Assembly: GCA_030737835.1 (NCBI GenBank)
Contig: JAUJYN010000012.1
Location: 12,200,729-12,264,728 of the forward strand
Reading direction: 5' to 3'
From: Acorus gramineus
Lineage: Eukaryota; Streptophyta; Magnoliopsida; Acorales; Acoraceae
DNA: 64,000 bases
Shown here: positions 1 through 11,100 of the stretch, in pieces
Numbering within the stretch: position 1 is the stretch's first letter
Layout of the letters: each line of letters starts with the position of its first letter
The notes under the pieces: model-generated
The model's database searches: none
What the model was told of the DNA's origin: nothing
Seen by the model: the letters and a program-made list of their open reading frames with translations, nothing else
Made by a program: the position numbers and the translations under genes

Positions 1-136
1 GTCAAAATTTGTGGGAATCTGAAACTGTCACCATTGTTGTTAAATTCGTACAAATCTTTGATAGTCCAATTGCTGCATAAACGCATCGATGATCAACTCT
101 CTTACATCAGTATACATACAATATTTTTATATATTT

Positions 137-1104
137 TTATTTTTAAGTCTCTTATAAATTATGTTATTTAGTAATCAATCTCTCTTTTCTTATTTTTTTT
201 TAAGTGCCTAATTTCAAAAGCTATTTCGTTATTAGTTTCTCCGTTAAACGTCTGTCCCATTAGGTTGTGAAAATGAATTATTATTTGTAAGTCCTTATAA
301 ACTATATTGTTTAGTGATCAGTCTCTTCTTTTTTCATATTTTTTTAAAGTCTCGAACTGTAAATATATTTTTCTCATTAGTCCCTGGAAAAAAATGTCTG
401 TATAATTTGTAAGTTTTTAAATATTTGGAACTTGTATACAAAATGTTTGGTGAAATATTTAAAACAAAATTGTATTTGCATTGTTAGGTGTTCAATGACA
501 ATTTCAGTATTATTCAATATTGCATATGTCCATCCAATCCGATATTGTATTCTCTTATGACCTTAATTGTCTAATTAGGATTGATTAAATAAAAGGAAGA
601 AGAAATACATAGTATACATGGACTTAAAAATAAATAGCATAGTTTACAAAAATTGATCACTAAATAGCATAGTTAACAAGGATTTAAAAATAAAAATTTC
701 AAATGGTAGTTTAAGATTTCAACTCTTCGTTAGCCCAAATAGACGGAAGTTTAACAGAGGACTAATAACGAAATAGTGTTTGAAATTGATGACTTAGGGT
801 GCCTTTGGATGTGAGGTTCAAATACTGAGATTCTTAAAATCTTATGTTTCAAACTCAGCTTGTGAAAAGCTATGTTTTGTTAGATTTTCAACCGCAAGAT
901 TTTTTGGCTTAAAAAAGAAGATTGTGGTTTAAAAAATTAAAAATTGAAAATGTGTTTGGATCTGAGTTTAATAATTTTTAACTTTTTAAACGCAGAATCT
1001 ATCTAAACTCATATCCAAATGGACCCTTAAAAAGAAATATGAAGAAGGAAGAGAGCGATCACTAAATAACACAATTTATAGAGACTTAAAAATAAAAATC
1101 CCAT
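137..1104. repeat. Foldback / long-terminal-inverted-repeat element
   Basis: The arm at about 137-265 reads, in reverse complement, much like the arm at about 1104-1027 continuing on the far side of the nested MITE at 796-715. Shared landmarks are TTTTTATTTTTAAGTCTC, the run GTTATTTAGTAATC/GTGATC, CTATTTCGTTATTAGT and GTTAAAC followed by GTCT. A second, weaker pair of the same motif lies inside (about 280-325 and 605-690), so the arms carry internal repeats. No open frame for a transposase is visible, so it is non-autonomous. Long inverted arms suggest a Mutator-like or foldback MITE; no clean target duplication was found, so the family is inferred. Confidence 0.6.
797..1026. mobile_element. 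Harbinger-like MITE nested in the foldback element
   Basis: This is a 230-bp element with imperfect terminal inverted repeats: GGGTGCCTTTGGATGTGAG on the left, and GGGTCCATTTGGATATGAG as the reverse complement of the right end. It is bracketed by TTA at 794-796 and 1027-1029, the 3-bp duplication typical of PIF/Harbinger elements. It interrupts the right arm of the surrounding foldback repeat, whose similarity to the left arm resumes on the other side. No coding capacity. Confidence 0.75.
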
Positions 1105-1626
1105 ATTTTAAAGATTATCATTTATAATTTTAAAAAATACTCAGAAATAATAAAGTTGATATGTTTTTTTTTTTTTTTTGGTATAGAAAGATAGATTTTA
1201 AATACATGCAAAATAATAAATTTATATTATATGAATTTTAAATTTGGTTAGAGAAAATCTAAGATAAAATATCTTATATTTCAATATCATAGTAAATTAT
1301 CTTAAAAAAAAATTTTATTTCAGAATCATAAAGTGATATCTACGTATTTTCTATATATAAAAAGTAAATCCAATGGTCATTACAATCATTTATTGTTAAG
1401 ATGTCCATTTGTTAAAATTATTATTTTTATTCTTTTTAACAAAGTCAAATCTTACTTGCTCCGTCACTCTGCTTATCGTTATCGGAGGTCAAAATAAAGA
1501 ACACCTACATCCACCGTCCACCATCAAAAAAATCCATCGATCCGACGGACATTATTAAAAACCCCAAAACCTATAAGTACAACCAAATCTGCTGTTTGGA
1601 TGACTTGAAAAAAACATCTTGAACAA

Positions 1627-1634
1627 TATATATA
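1627..1634 (+). promoter_or_regulatory. Possible TATA box of PURA
   Basis: The run TATATATA lies about 58-65 bases before the PURA start codon, followed by a pyrimidine-rich leader. Position and sequence fit a plant TATA box with a short 5' UTR; no transcript data support it here. Confidence 0.4.
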
Positions 1635-1691
1635 CCCTCGTCGACCTAAAAAAATCCTTTCTTTTGGCTTCTTTTCATTTCCTTCGATCGA

Positions 1692-4600
1692 ATGACCGCC
1701 ATGAACATCTCAGCTTTGAAGCTCGAAACAAACCCTAGGTTCTCCTTCTCCCAATCGGGTTCCTTTGGACGGAGGACGAGCAGGGTCGGCGAGGGCGAGA
1801 TCCTAAGCTTCTCATGGAAGGGCTGCTTGGGTTCTTCTTCAAGGAAGTCCTCCGTGGTGTCGGTTTCGTGCTCTAAGACTGCGGCGGCGACGGCGGTGGA
1901 TGCGGCGCCGACTGAGAAGGAGGGGGCGGGAGTTGATTGGGTTGGGTCACTGAGTCAGGTGACGGGGGTTTTGGGGTGTCAGTGGGGGGACGAAGGGAAG
2001 GGGAAGCTCGTCGATATCTTGGCCGAGCACTTCAACATCGTCGCTCGTTGTCAGGTGATCTTGAATCTTCTCTTTGTTTGTTGTTTTGTGTGATAAAGTT
2101 TTGATTTTGTTGTGGATGGAGTTGTTTGGATTGCATATTTGCATGGGTTGAATATTAGGAAGACATCGTGTTATTCTCAGTTTTCTGGTTCACTGGTTCA
2201 GTCTTTATCCCACTTTTTTGGAGGAATTTGGATTCTGACTTCCAAATAGTTTGGTTGTCTAGAAACGTTTTCAGATTGTTTTAATTTGTTGGATTATACA
2301 TGTGGAAGACCATGTGTTATTATTATTATTATTTAATTTAGGTGAGGAAAGGCCGTTGTGAAATCGTGAATTCTTATTGGTTAGGCTCTCGTATGCATGA
2401 TTCACTTTTATTATTGACTGAACTGAAATGAAAGTTCGCAATCATGCATGTATACCAGAACATAGTAACAAAGTAATCTGATTTTTTTTTTCCGAATGTT
2501 CGAAAAATACTCTGATCAGTAATCTCTCGTACTTTTCAGCCATACGTATTTCTGTTCATTGAACTATGTATTTGGTCCATTTGAAATTTCTTCACATATT
2601 TCATTATAAAAAAAATTAATTTGAATATTTCATTCCCCCTCTGTCTATCTCTTTGTTTGTTATTTGTGTGATAAAATTTTGATTTTTTGTTGTGGATGGA
2701 GTTGTTTGGATTGGTTAGGTTGAATATTAGAGTGATTTGAATTGGAAAATGTTAGGCTTTTGAAGTTCCCAACGTGTTTTGGATTCTTTTTTTGTTGAAG
2801 ATGTGTGTTTGTCTAATGAAGCATATCTTTACAAAAAAATAAAAGTGAAGTATATACTTGAATGATGAAAGCATACCTTTGTTTTGTATTACAGTACTAC
2901 TAGGTTACAGGACGTGGGGACTGCAAAAGAGACTGCAGGAATGACCGTGTATCATCGGCTCAGCGCCCATTTGACTTTGATAGTTTATTTTTCATCTGTA
3001 GTTTGATTGTTTACTCTTTTTTTTTATAAACGCTGCAAGTTTACTGAAGTATTATGGGTATCAAAGGGAAGGTCTAGCTTAGAGCTGGTGAATTTTATTT
3101 ATAAATTTCTTTTTTTTTTTAAATCAAACAATGTATTGAGGGGAAATTGTCCCTTGTGGGGGTTGTCTTTCTTTCTTCTCTGTGTTCTTTGCTTTGCTCT
3201 TTTTACTTTGGAGATCCCTCATCTCCATTATTATTTTCGGAGCATCATTTAGTTATGCATGAAGCTCCAACAGTTTTTGAAAAAAAAAAAAAGGCAAACT
3301 GATCTTGCTCCACTATTGAGGTGAACTTTGTTAAGCAAAAGTTCTCCATTGTACAAAGAGGAGGAAATACTGAAATTAATTGAAGAAACCTTGTTTTGAA
3401 TAAAGATTCCACTTTGTTTTGCCCTCATACCATCTCTAAATCGTTCCGTCAAATAAACCTTTGACTTGGATGTCTTCATAGGAAAACTTCAAAAAACAAA
3501 CCAAACTAACTAAGCTATAACATAAACTAGACTAGATCTGAAGTCAAATAAGGCTTGTTATTTTAGAAGTACATTCTAAACTTTTCCTCTTCTACAAATT
3601 GATGGTATGCTACCATGTGAAAGGGAGAATTTTATGTTAACCTCTTGATTTCTAGATGCCTCAGTTTTCAAAGTTTTAACTTTGTGATATACTGCTATTT
3701 CAAATATATAATAGTATTGTGAATGTCGAATTATTTGCTTCCTTTTGTGTTGGCTTAGATTGTGTCTTGAATGCTTTTTCCTTGCTAAATTGCTTTTCAT
3801 GACAATTTACGTGGTTGATGAAGCTTGAATTTCAGGTTTGTTTTGATAGTTGCTTTCCTTTCTGGGATGCACTAACATAAAAAAAATTTAACTCCTTATC
3901 AGGGTGGAGCTAATGCTGGACACACCATCTACAATTCTGAGGGAAAAAAATTTGCTCTTCATCTAGTCCCTTCTGGAATTCTCAATGAGGACACCCTCTG
4001 TGTTGTTGGGAATGGTGTTGTTGTTCATCTTCCTGGCATGTTTAAAGAAATTGATAACTTGGAGGCCAATGGTGTCTCTTGCAAAGGAAGAATTTTGGTG
4101 TCCGATCGAGCTCATTTATTATTTGATTTTCATCAAGCTGTGGATGGACTTAGAGAAGCAGAGCTGGACAAGTCTTTTATCGGGACAACAAAGAGAGGGA
4201 TAGGGCCTTGTTACTCAAGCAAGGTCATTCGGAATGGCATAAGGGTTTGTGACCTGAGGCATATGGACACATTCGAAGGAAAGCTTGAAGTTTTATTATC
4301 TGATATGGCTGCTCGATTTAAAGGATTTAAGTACACTCCTGAGTTACGGAAAGAGATAGTCCAGGATTACAAGGTCTTTGCCAAAAGGTTGGAGCCTTTC
4401 ATTACGGATACTGTACATTTCCTAAATGAGTCGATATCACAAAACAAGAAAATTCTGGTCGAAGGTGGTCAGGCAACCATGCTGGATATCGACTTTGGGA
4501 CTTACCCATTTGTCACTTCTTCCAGCCCTTCAGCTGGTGGTATTTGCACTGGACTTGGCATTGCTCCAAGACGCTTGGGTGATCTTATCGGAGTGGTAAG

Positions 4601-5846
4601 CAGCATTCTCTTTTCTTTGTTCTGAGTAAATACAATTTCCTCTTATTTTGGTTTGTATATTAATAGAAATAGACGGGGATATAACTTCCATTTCCTTTTA
4701 TTTATTTTCATTATACAATAATAGAGATGGACTATTTTGCACCTGTCAAACAACCTTGTGAGCTATGCCTTCCATTAAAAACACTTTCCAGCTCATGATA
4801 TCTCAAATAGCAGGAGACCACTTCTCATGGGCAAACCAGATGATCAATTTCATAATATTCATTCTCATTTGTTTGGTGACATCATATCTGGCTAAAACTC
4901 TTCTTGGACTTGACGCTTAATTATATTGTATATTACATAGTTCATCTTTATCAAATGTAGGTAAAAGCTTACACTACCAGGGTTGGATCAGGTCCTTTTC
5001 CGACGGAGCTTTTAGGCAAAGGAGGTGACAGCCTCAGGGTCGCTGGGATGGAATTTGGTACGACCACCGGACGCCCAAGGCGCTGTGGTTGGCTTGATAT
5101 TGTTGCACTCAAATATTGTTGCCAGATCAATGGATTCTCCTCCCTCAACCTAACCAAGCTTGATGTCCTGTCTGATCTTCCTGAAATAAAGCTGGGGGTC
5201 TCCTACAGACGAATTGATGGCAGCCCAATAGAATCCTTTCCTGCTGATCTTCAAGTTTTGGAGCAATTGCAGGTATAATACCATTACTAAATACCTCGAA
5301 GAGCTGTTTTTATATGAGTGGCTGTATTCAAGCTGAAAACAGCCTTGTTAAGTCTGGGCATTTCTAGACATTGTTCACTAAAAGTTGAAAAAGTGAGCAT
5401 TAATTAGTGGTCCTGAATGTGGTTTACAGTCCATCACATTTTGCATTTTCATATCTGGTTTATTCCACCAAGTCATATCAACCATGGTTGATTTTCCCAC
5501 CTATGCTGATGATGGCTCCAACAGCTTGTTATTTTTTTTTTTGGAAATCAATCCATCCTTTGATTTTTTTAATTCACTTCATGTTAGTAAATTGAAAGAT
5601 CACTACGAGCATTTTTTTCATTGTTTGACTGATATTCCTCAACGTTATACTTATATGATTCCTCATGTGCTTTAGGTTGACTATGAAGTTCTCCCAGGGT
5701 GGCAAAGCGATATTTCTTCGATCAGAAACTACGGTGATCTTCCCGCACCTGCTCGTCGATATGTTGAAAGGATTGAAGAACTTGTAGGTGTGCCAATCAA
5801 CTACATTGGTGTGGGTCCTGGTCGCGATGCGCTCATCTACAAATGA
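1692..5846 (+). CDS. PURA: Adenylosuccinate synthetase, plastid form
   Basis: The enzyme makes adenylosuccinate from IMP, aspartate and GTP, the first committed step from IMP to AMP; in plants it acts in plastids. Exons are 1692-2054, 3903-4595, 4961-5272 and 5676-5846, all GT-AG with phase-0 joins, giving 512 aa. Residues 1 to about 80 are rich in Ser, Arg and Ala and fit a transit peptide. The conserved loop [11 protein letters not shown] is at residues 95-105, with D100 the expected catalytic aspartate. NAGHT at 125-129 supplies the catalytic His128, and the exon 1/2 junction falls between these motifs. [15 protein letters not shown] and the C-terminal [12 protein letters not shown] end are family hallmarks. 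Length is slightly above the roughly 490 aa of the Arabidopsis protein, the excess being in the N-terminus. The first ATG is used; another at codon 4 is possible. Intron 1 is long (1848 bp). Confidence 0.97.
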
Positions 5847-6275
5847 ATCACCTGCAGCTGTACTGGAAGTTTGTAACGCGAGAGATAGCTGCGAATAATC
5901 AATTCTTCATCTCTGAACTTCCATCTTTAATTTTTTTATATTTAAGATGAAATTTAATAACTTATTGGAGTAGTGATTCAAGTTATGATGGAGAATTTTG
6001 TCTTCGTATTCTACTTTTGTAAGTGCCGTTTGGATAGATATATAAGCTATTTTGGTGTTTATGATTATTTTAAGAAACTATATTAGTGCGATGAGTGAAA
6101 TTTTTTTTTGTTGTTGTGTTTTTTTTGTTATTTTTGTTAAGAAATGTAATAATAAGTTTTTAGTGTTTGGTTAACTTTGAATAAGTTATGAATAAAATGA
6201 AAAATAAATATGAATAATGATGTATAATATTTAAAATGATAAAATTACCCTCTCCCCTATCACCTGAAAATCACA

Positions 6276-6370
6276 GATCACCACCACTGAGCACCATCAC
6301 CACCATCCACCATTATCAAGCGCCACCACCATCACCAAGAACCAGTGAGAACCACCACCACCACCACCAA
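6276..6370. repeat. Imperfect (CAC/ACC)n low-complexity tract
   Basis: The + strand shows repeated CACCACC and CCACCAT units, with the purest run at about 6352-6369. It reads open in one frame as a His/Thr/Pro-rich peptide, but this is a by-product of composition. Confidence 0.8.
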
Positions 6371-6735
6371 GAACCCTTTGTATACTGCTTTATTCCAAGT
6401 AAACAAACACCATATCACCCCCCTATTCCAAGTTATTCACTGTTATTCCATTATTATGGCAGTACCCAAACAGGGTGGTAAGAATGATGTTGGGCTGATT
6501 TATTGTTTTGTGATGTTTGTTTGTGAAATGTGATTCTGCCATTAAATTTACAGAAGCTGGCTTAAGAGGAAGCAGGGATGCACAAATTTCCCTTGTTTGA
6601 GGAGTGGAATAGGTGGAGAATAGGGTGGGATAGGGATGAATAAGGCTAAAATGGGCATAACTATATGTCAGAATAGACGACAATGAGCTATTATAGGTGT
6701 TCCAGCCTATTGATAATTTTTAACAATTATGCTTA

Positions 6736-6955
6736 GGGTCCTCTTGGTGGAGAGGTGGGGGCATCCGCGTTTGCTCAACATGCGTGGGGGGGGGGGATGT
6801 TCTTTTGTGGTGTCAGGAAGATCGGCGAAAACGCAGATTTGACAAAACATTTGTGGGTTATCGACACGAGGGGGGAAAACTTGTTTGTGTTTGTGTTTGC
6901 ATTGGTTGGTGTCCGCCAACGCTATCGCTCGGCAAACGCCCCACCAAACGGAGCC
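6736..6955. mobile_element. Harbinger-like MITE, first in a chain
   Basis: The left end is GGGTCCTCTTGGTGGAG and the reverse complement of the right end is GGCTCCGTTTGGTGGGG, followed on both arms by a related GCGTTTGC block. TTA is present at 6733-6735 and 6956-6958. About 220 bp, non-coding. The right-hand TTA is also the left TTA of the next element. Confidence 0.6.
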
Positions 6956-6958
6956 TTA

Positions 6959-7198
6959 GGATGCGTTTGGTTCTGCGATTGCATAACTTTTGCATTTGTA
7001 GGAAGCTACTTCTGCAATCGTGCAATCAAACAGTTTCACTGTAGCAGCTTCTTGCAGACAAATTTCAGGCAAATAGTATCTAAAAGCTGCGATTTGTAAA
7101 AACTAGGGGGGGTGAGTGGGTTGAACTTCCTCTAGAAGCAGTTTGAAAATTTAGATTTCTGCATAATCACTTCTGCAATCATGTAACCAAAAGCATCC
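6959..7198. mobile_element. Harbinger-like MITE, second in a chain
   Basis: Left end GGATGCGTTTGGTT, with a following GCGATTGCATAA; reverse complement of the right end is GGATGCTTTTGGTT followed by ACATGATTGCAGAA. It is bracketed by TTA at 6956-6958 and 7199-7201. 240 bp, non-coding, abutting a MITE on each side. Confidence 0.75.
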
Positions 7199-7201
7199 TT
7201 A

Positions 7202-7320
7202 GGGTGCGTTTGGTTGCGCGATTATAAAACTGATTATTCAGGAATCTGAGTTTTAAAACTGATTCTGCAGGAAGCTCACAAGTTAGAACACAACTATGAA
7301 AATTGTACGTGTAAAGAGAT
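7202..7320. mobile_element. MITE fragment, third in a chain
   Basis: It begins GGGTGCGTTTGGTTGCG directly after the TTA at 7199-7201 and matches the left part of the element at 47559-47790 over about 75 bp (shared blocks include AAAACTGAT and GAGTTTTAAAA). No right terminal repeat was found, so it is truncated or diverged; the right limit is approximate. Confidence 0.5.
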
Positions 7321-7514
7321 AAGTATGGTCCATTCTTATTTATTCATTTAAATTTATAACTACAATCTATTAAGATATACACAAAAGAAAAAAAAAAATA
7401 ATACCTATAAAAGAATAACAATTAAATACAAAATAATTTAATTCTTTTTTATTCCTGTATGACTATTTTACACTTGGATAAGTTATTCACAAATCAAATA
7501 TGGGCAAATTCTGA

Positions 7515-7941
7515 GGACTAGTTTGACAAGGGATCAAGGTTTGGAAGATAAATATCATAATTTTAAGGGATAAAAAATTCATCAATTTTGTCATTATTCA
7601 TATTTGTCAAAATTGAGACAAAAAGTGAAGATAAATGTTATTCCAGCTTTTTTGTGGAACATACAATCTCTATTTTTATTTTAAAATCGGGACAATTGTC
7701 CATACTTTATCTCCATTATTTTTTATATCAAATGAGATAAGGTATCCCCCCCTCCCACTTCTTCCACAATTATCCTATATCCCACTACTTATCCATCCCC
7801 TTGTCAAACCAGCTCTTAGACTAACCCTACTTTTATCCTAATTTTAACAAATGTGAATAATGATAAAATTGATAGACTTTTTATTTTTTTAAAATTAAAA
7901 TAAAATATCTTTAAAACTTTAGCTTTTTGTTAAACTAGCCC
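7515..7941. mobile_element. MITE-like element with inverted repeats of about 115 bp
   Basis: The arm from 7515 (GGACTAGTTTGACA) to about 7625 matches the reverse complement of the arm from 7941 (GGGCTAGTTTAACA) to about 7830, including ATCAATTTTGTCATTATTC versus ATCAATTTTATCATTATTC. A third copy of the terminal motif, in the right-arm orientation, sits inside at about 7795-7818, hinting at a nested or rearranged relative. No coding capacity. Confidence 0.6.
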
Positions 7942-8189
7942 TTAACATAAAAGAAGAAGAGAAAAAAGGGTAAGTAGAATGACTTTTTTAATTATGGGTT
8001 TTCCCAGTATCCTGTGTTATTCCAAAATAGTTATTCTACTAGTTTCAAGGTTAAAAGTCTGGACCGACCAAAACGATTTCACCAATCACCAATCGATACA
8101 ATAGTATCCGAGAAAAACCCTCCAAAAGGCTCCTCCCCAAGAACAGCAAAATCTCTACTGGGGCACGAAACACCAACACTAACACAGCA

Positions 8190-11100
8190 ATGGAGGGAGG
8201 ATCCAAGAAGAACAGCAGCACCAAATCCTCCCCAATTTCTCTGGAGCAGTTCGTCACCCTTATGTCCCCCCTCATCGACATTGAAAAGGTCCATTTCTCC
8301 ATCCAAGATCTTGTTTTTATCGGTTTTTATCTGCATTTCTCGCCATCTTGTCATTGGGTTCTCTTCAAATCGATCCTTTGTTGATGGGTTTTACGTAAAA
8401 TTCAATTGGGTTTCGATATTTGTTGAGAAAAGTGGATGCCGGCCATGGCTCGAATCGTCCATTTTAGAATTGGTCTATTCACTGCCGTGGTTTTGATTGA
8501 TTCTATTTGTTCGGAAATGGAAATGGAAAGTGAAAGCTTGGACCTTCAAATGCCATTCATGATTAAATTCGTTACCTTTTTGAACTGGGTCTTTTCAGTG
8601 CTTTGATTTTGTTTGTTTTTTCATTTGTGGTTATGAAATGAGTCATGTTTTTGGTTTGGTTGAGGCTTTATGTGTTTCTGAGTCTCTGACTTCCATTCTT
8701 CCCTTTTTTAATTGTGATTAGGAAGCCGAGATATCAGCGTCAGTTAGTTCCGGTGCATCGAGGAGTGTAGATATTGCTCAGAAAAAGGGGTCTGCCATTC
8801 TTAATTTGAAATGTGTGGATGCTCAGGTTTGTATTTCTTTGGTCATATTGAGGGGTGAGGGGAGATTTATATTTTATATGTGAATCAGGTTTTCATGTTT
8901 TGTGTTTGAACTGATTTTGGGCTGAAATTAGACAGGGTTGATGGGGAAAACGCTTCTTGAATTCCAATATAATAAGGGCGATATTCTCCCTTCTCACAAG
9001 GTGACTTTTTTTCAAATAAAGTTCGTTGTTGTAATTGCTAAAATTTTCATCTCCTTCATGTCGTTGAATCGGCTAGACATGGCGGCTATATTTCATTATC
9101 TACCTGACATTAAAGTAATCATTTTCAAAAATCATATTTTATGTGAAAAAGGCAGTAGTTAAGTGTTCTGCACCAGCATCAATCGCTATCATGGTATCAT
9201 GTTGTCATCAGGCATCAGTTTTGATGACTGATGGTAGATATGATAGAGACATGTATGTTGCTTCTTTTTTGCATAGCCTAACCTTTTTTTTTCAACTTTA
9301 ATTTTTTTTTACTTTAACCTACATCTGTCCAATTTTGATGGTTTTATTGCAGTTTGGTTGCCATGATGTAGTAGTTTTGAAGCCTAATAAGGCTGACCCC
9401 GGATCAGCTTCTCTTGGGCAGGGCGTGGTTTATCGTCTAAAGGTTTGAATCTTGTTAATTCTGAGCTGTGAATTTTTCATATGCTATGTTCAAATCATGA
9501 TAAATTTATCTAGTCATTATTTGTTCTTCAGGATGTAAATTGTTGGAAATATTGAACAGGACTCTTCCATCACTGTTGCCTTTGATGATGTTCCGGAAGA
9601 TGGTCTAAATAGTCCGCTACGCTTAGAAAAAGTTGCAAATGAGGTATCTTATCCCAATATACTTTTTATTTTTTGAGGGGAGGTTGAGAATAGCAGATGT
9701 TTTCCATCTTCTATTTGATTGAATGGAAGTTTCTGTTTTACAGGTTCTGTAAATGTTTGGATTATGATTGTTACTGATTTTCCTAGTCAGGTGCGGATCA
9801 GATCCATCTGGATCACCACTGAATCCACCAAATTTTAGCTGGATTCTCAGACTTGGTTGGATTCCGATAATCATTTTGTCTTGTAGAACAAGTACAAATT
9901 CTTTCAAAAAAGAGTCCACATTCTTAAGAACATCTAACTTGACTTGGATTCTCTCTTAACCCACCACCTGTGAAACTTCCTGGTGTTGCAGCATCCAAGT
10001 TAAATGCAGCCAATTTTAATCTTAGTTACCAAAACTGCATTCAGATGTGGGTCCAATCCATTTTCAGTTGGAAAATGTTAGACTCAGTCTTTTTTACACT
10101 CTAAAACGCAGACCACATATGTTTTTATTTTTTTAAAAATAGTAAACATCATCTAACGAGATATATGCTTTGATGAAAAGTGTATATAACGTATTTTGAG
10201 TTGAATGAACTCATTTTTAGTAAATGTAAAAAAAAGTTAATGATGTATATACATCGCCTAACGTTGCATATGCATCGCTCGATTTCTAACAATGCATATG
10301 GGATTGCATTTTGGACTGTAAAAAAGATTGAGTGTAACAATGCCCTTTTCAATTTTATTCTTGTACTTGTTGTCCTCTCGAACAATTGCACCAACTTACC
10401 TCAGAGCATTTACTCCAATTAATTTCTGGCATTGGTTGTATGCATAGCCTCTTCTCTGGCAATCAAGTATACCGATATGTTTTTTCCCAAATGCATGCAA
10501 TAAGGATTCCACTGGCATATCCGTAGATCTAGATCAAGCAGAACTGCAATGATTAAAGCATATTTGCGATAATTGTTCAATTTTCAAGCATCTATAGCAA
10601 TCTGAGAAATAAAAGGAATGAATCTTTATTCAGTGGTGTCTCATGACTGAGAAGGAGATCTATTGAAAAACAAACTAAACAAAGCATTGTTATCTTGTAT
10701 CTAAGGGAGAGCCATTTACAAATTCCATTGACATCCTTCAATACTGAACGTGTAAGAAATACAATCGGAAATCTCTTCCCATCAGCTGTCCAATAGTACT
10801 GGATAAAATAAAACTTGGATAATGTACATATGGATAGGTTAACCTTCATTCAATTCTCTAATATAAGAGATTTGAACAAGAAATTGAACAGTATTATCTT
10901 GGAATAGTAAATGGAAGTTTGCAGAATATGAGCTATAATATGTGAAAGAAATGTCTGAACACTTTCCTTATATAGCTTATGTGATTTTGCTTATATTTAA
11001 GAATAATTGCTGCTGAGTTTGTTAATTACTTAGTCATGGTTGTACATTGCATTTTTTTTTTTTTGCAGGTAACCTATCGTAGGATGAAGGATGCCTTAAT

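Larger units (their letters stand above)
1..1691. other. Intergenic region upstream of PURA, mostly mobile DNA
   Basis: No gene is supported here. The stretch from about 137 to 1104 is a foldback repeat with a MITE nested in one arm (separate entries). The rest, 1105-1600, is AT-rich sequence with no recognisable element. The last 100 bases hold the likely PURA promoter and leader. Confidence 0.7.
5847..8189. other. Intergenic region between PURA and the helicase gene
   Basis: The first few hundred bases are presumably PURA 3' UTR and terminator. After that the sequence holds a CAC-rich stretch, a chain of MITEs and a longer inverted-repeat element (separate entries). From about 7945 to the ATG at 8190 is promoter and leader for the helicase gene. 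Short open frames here are not supported as genes. Confidence 0.7.

Noticed and set aside
6236-6533. His/Thr/Pro-rich small proteins
   Set aside because: They are translations of a CAC-rich low-complexity tract with no conserved start, splice or domain evidence.
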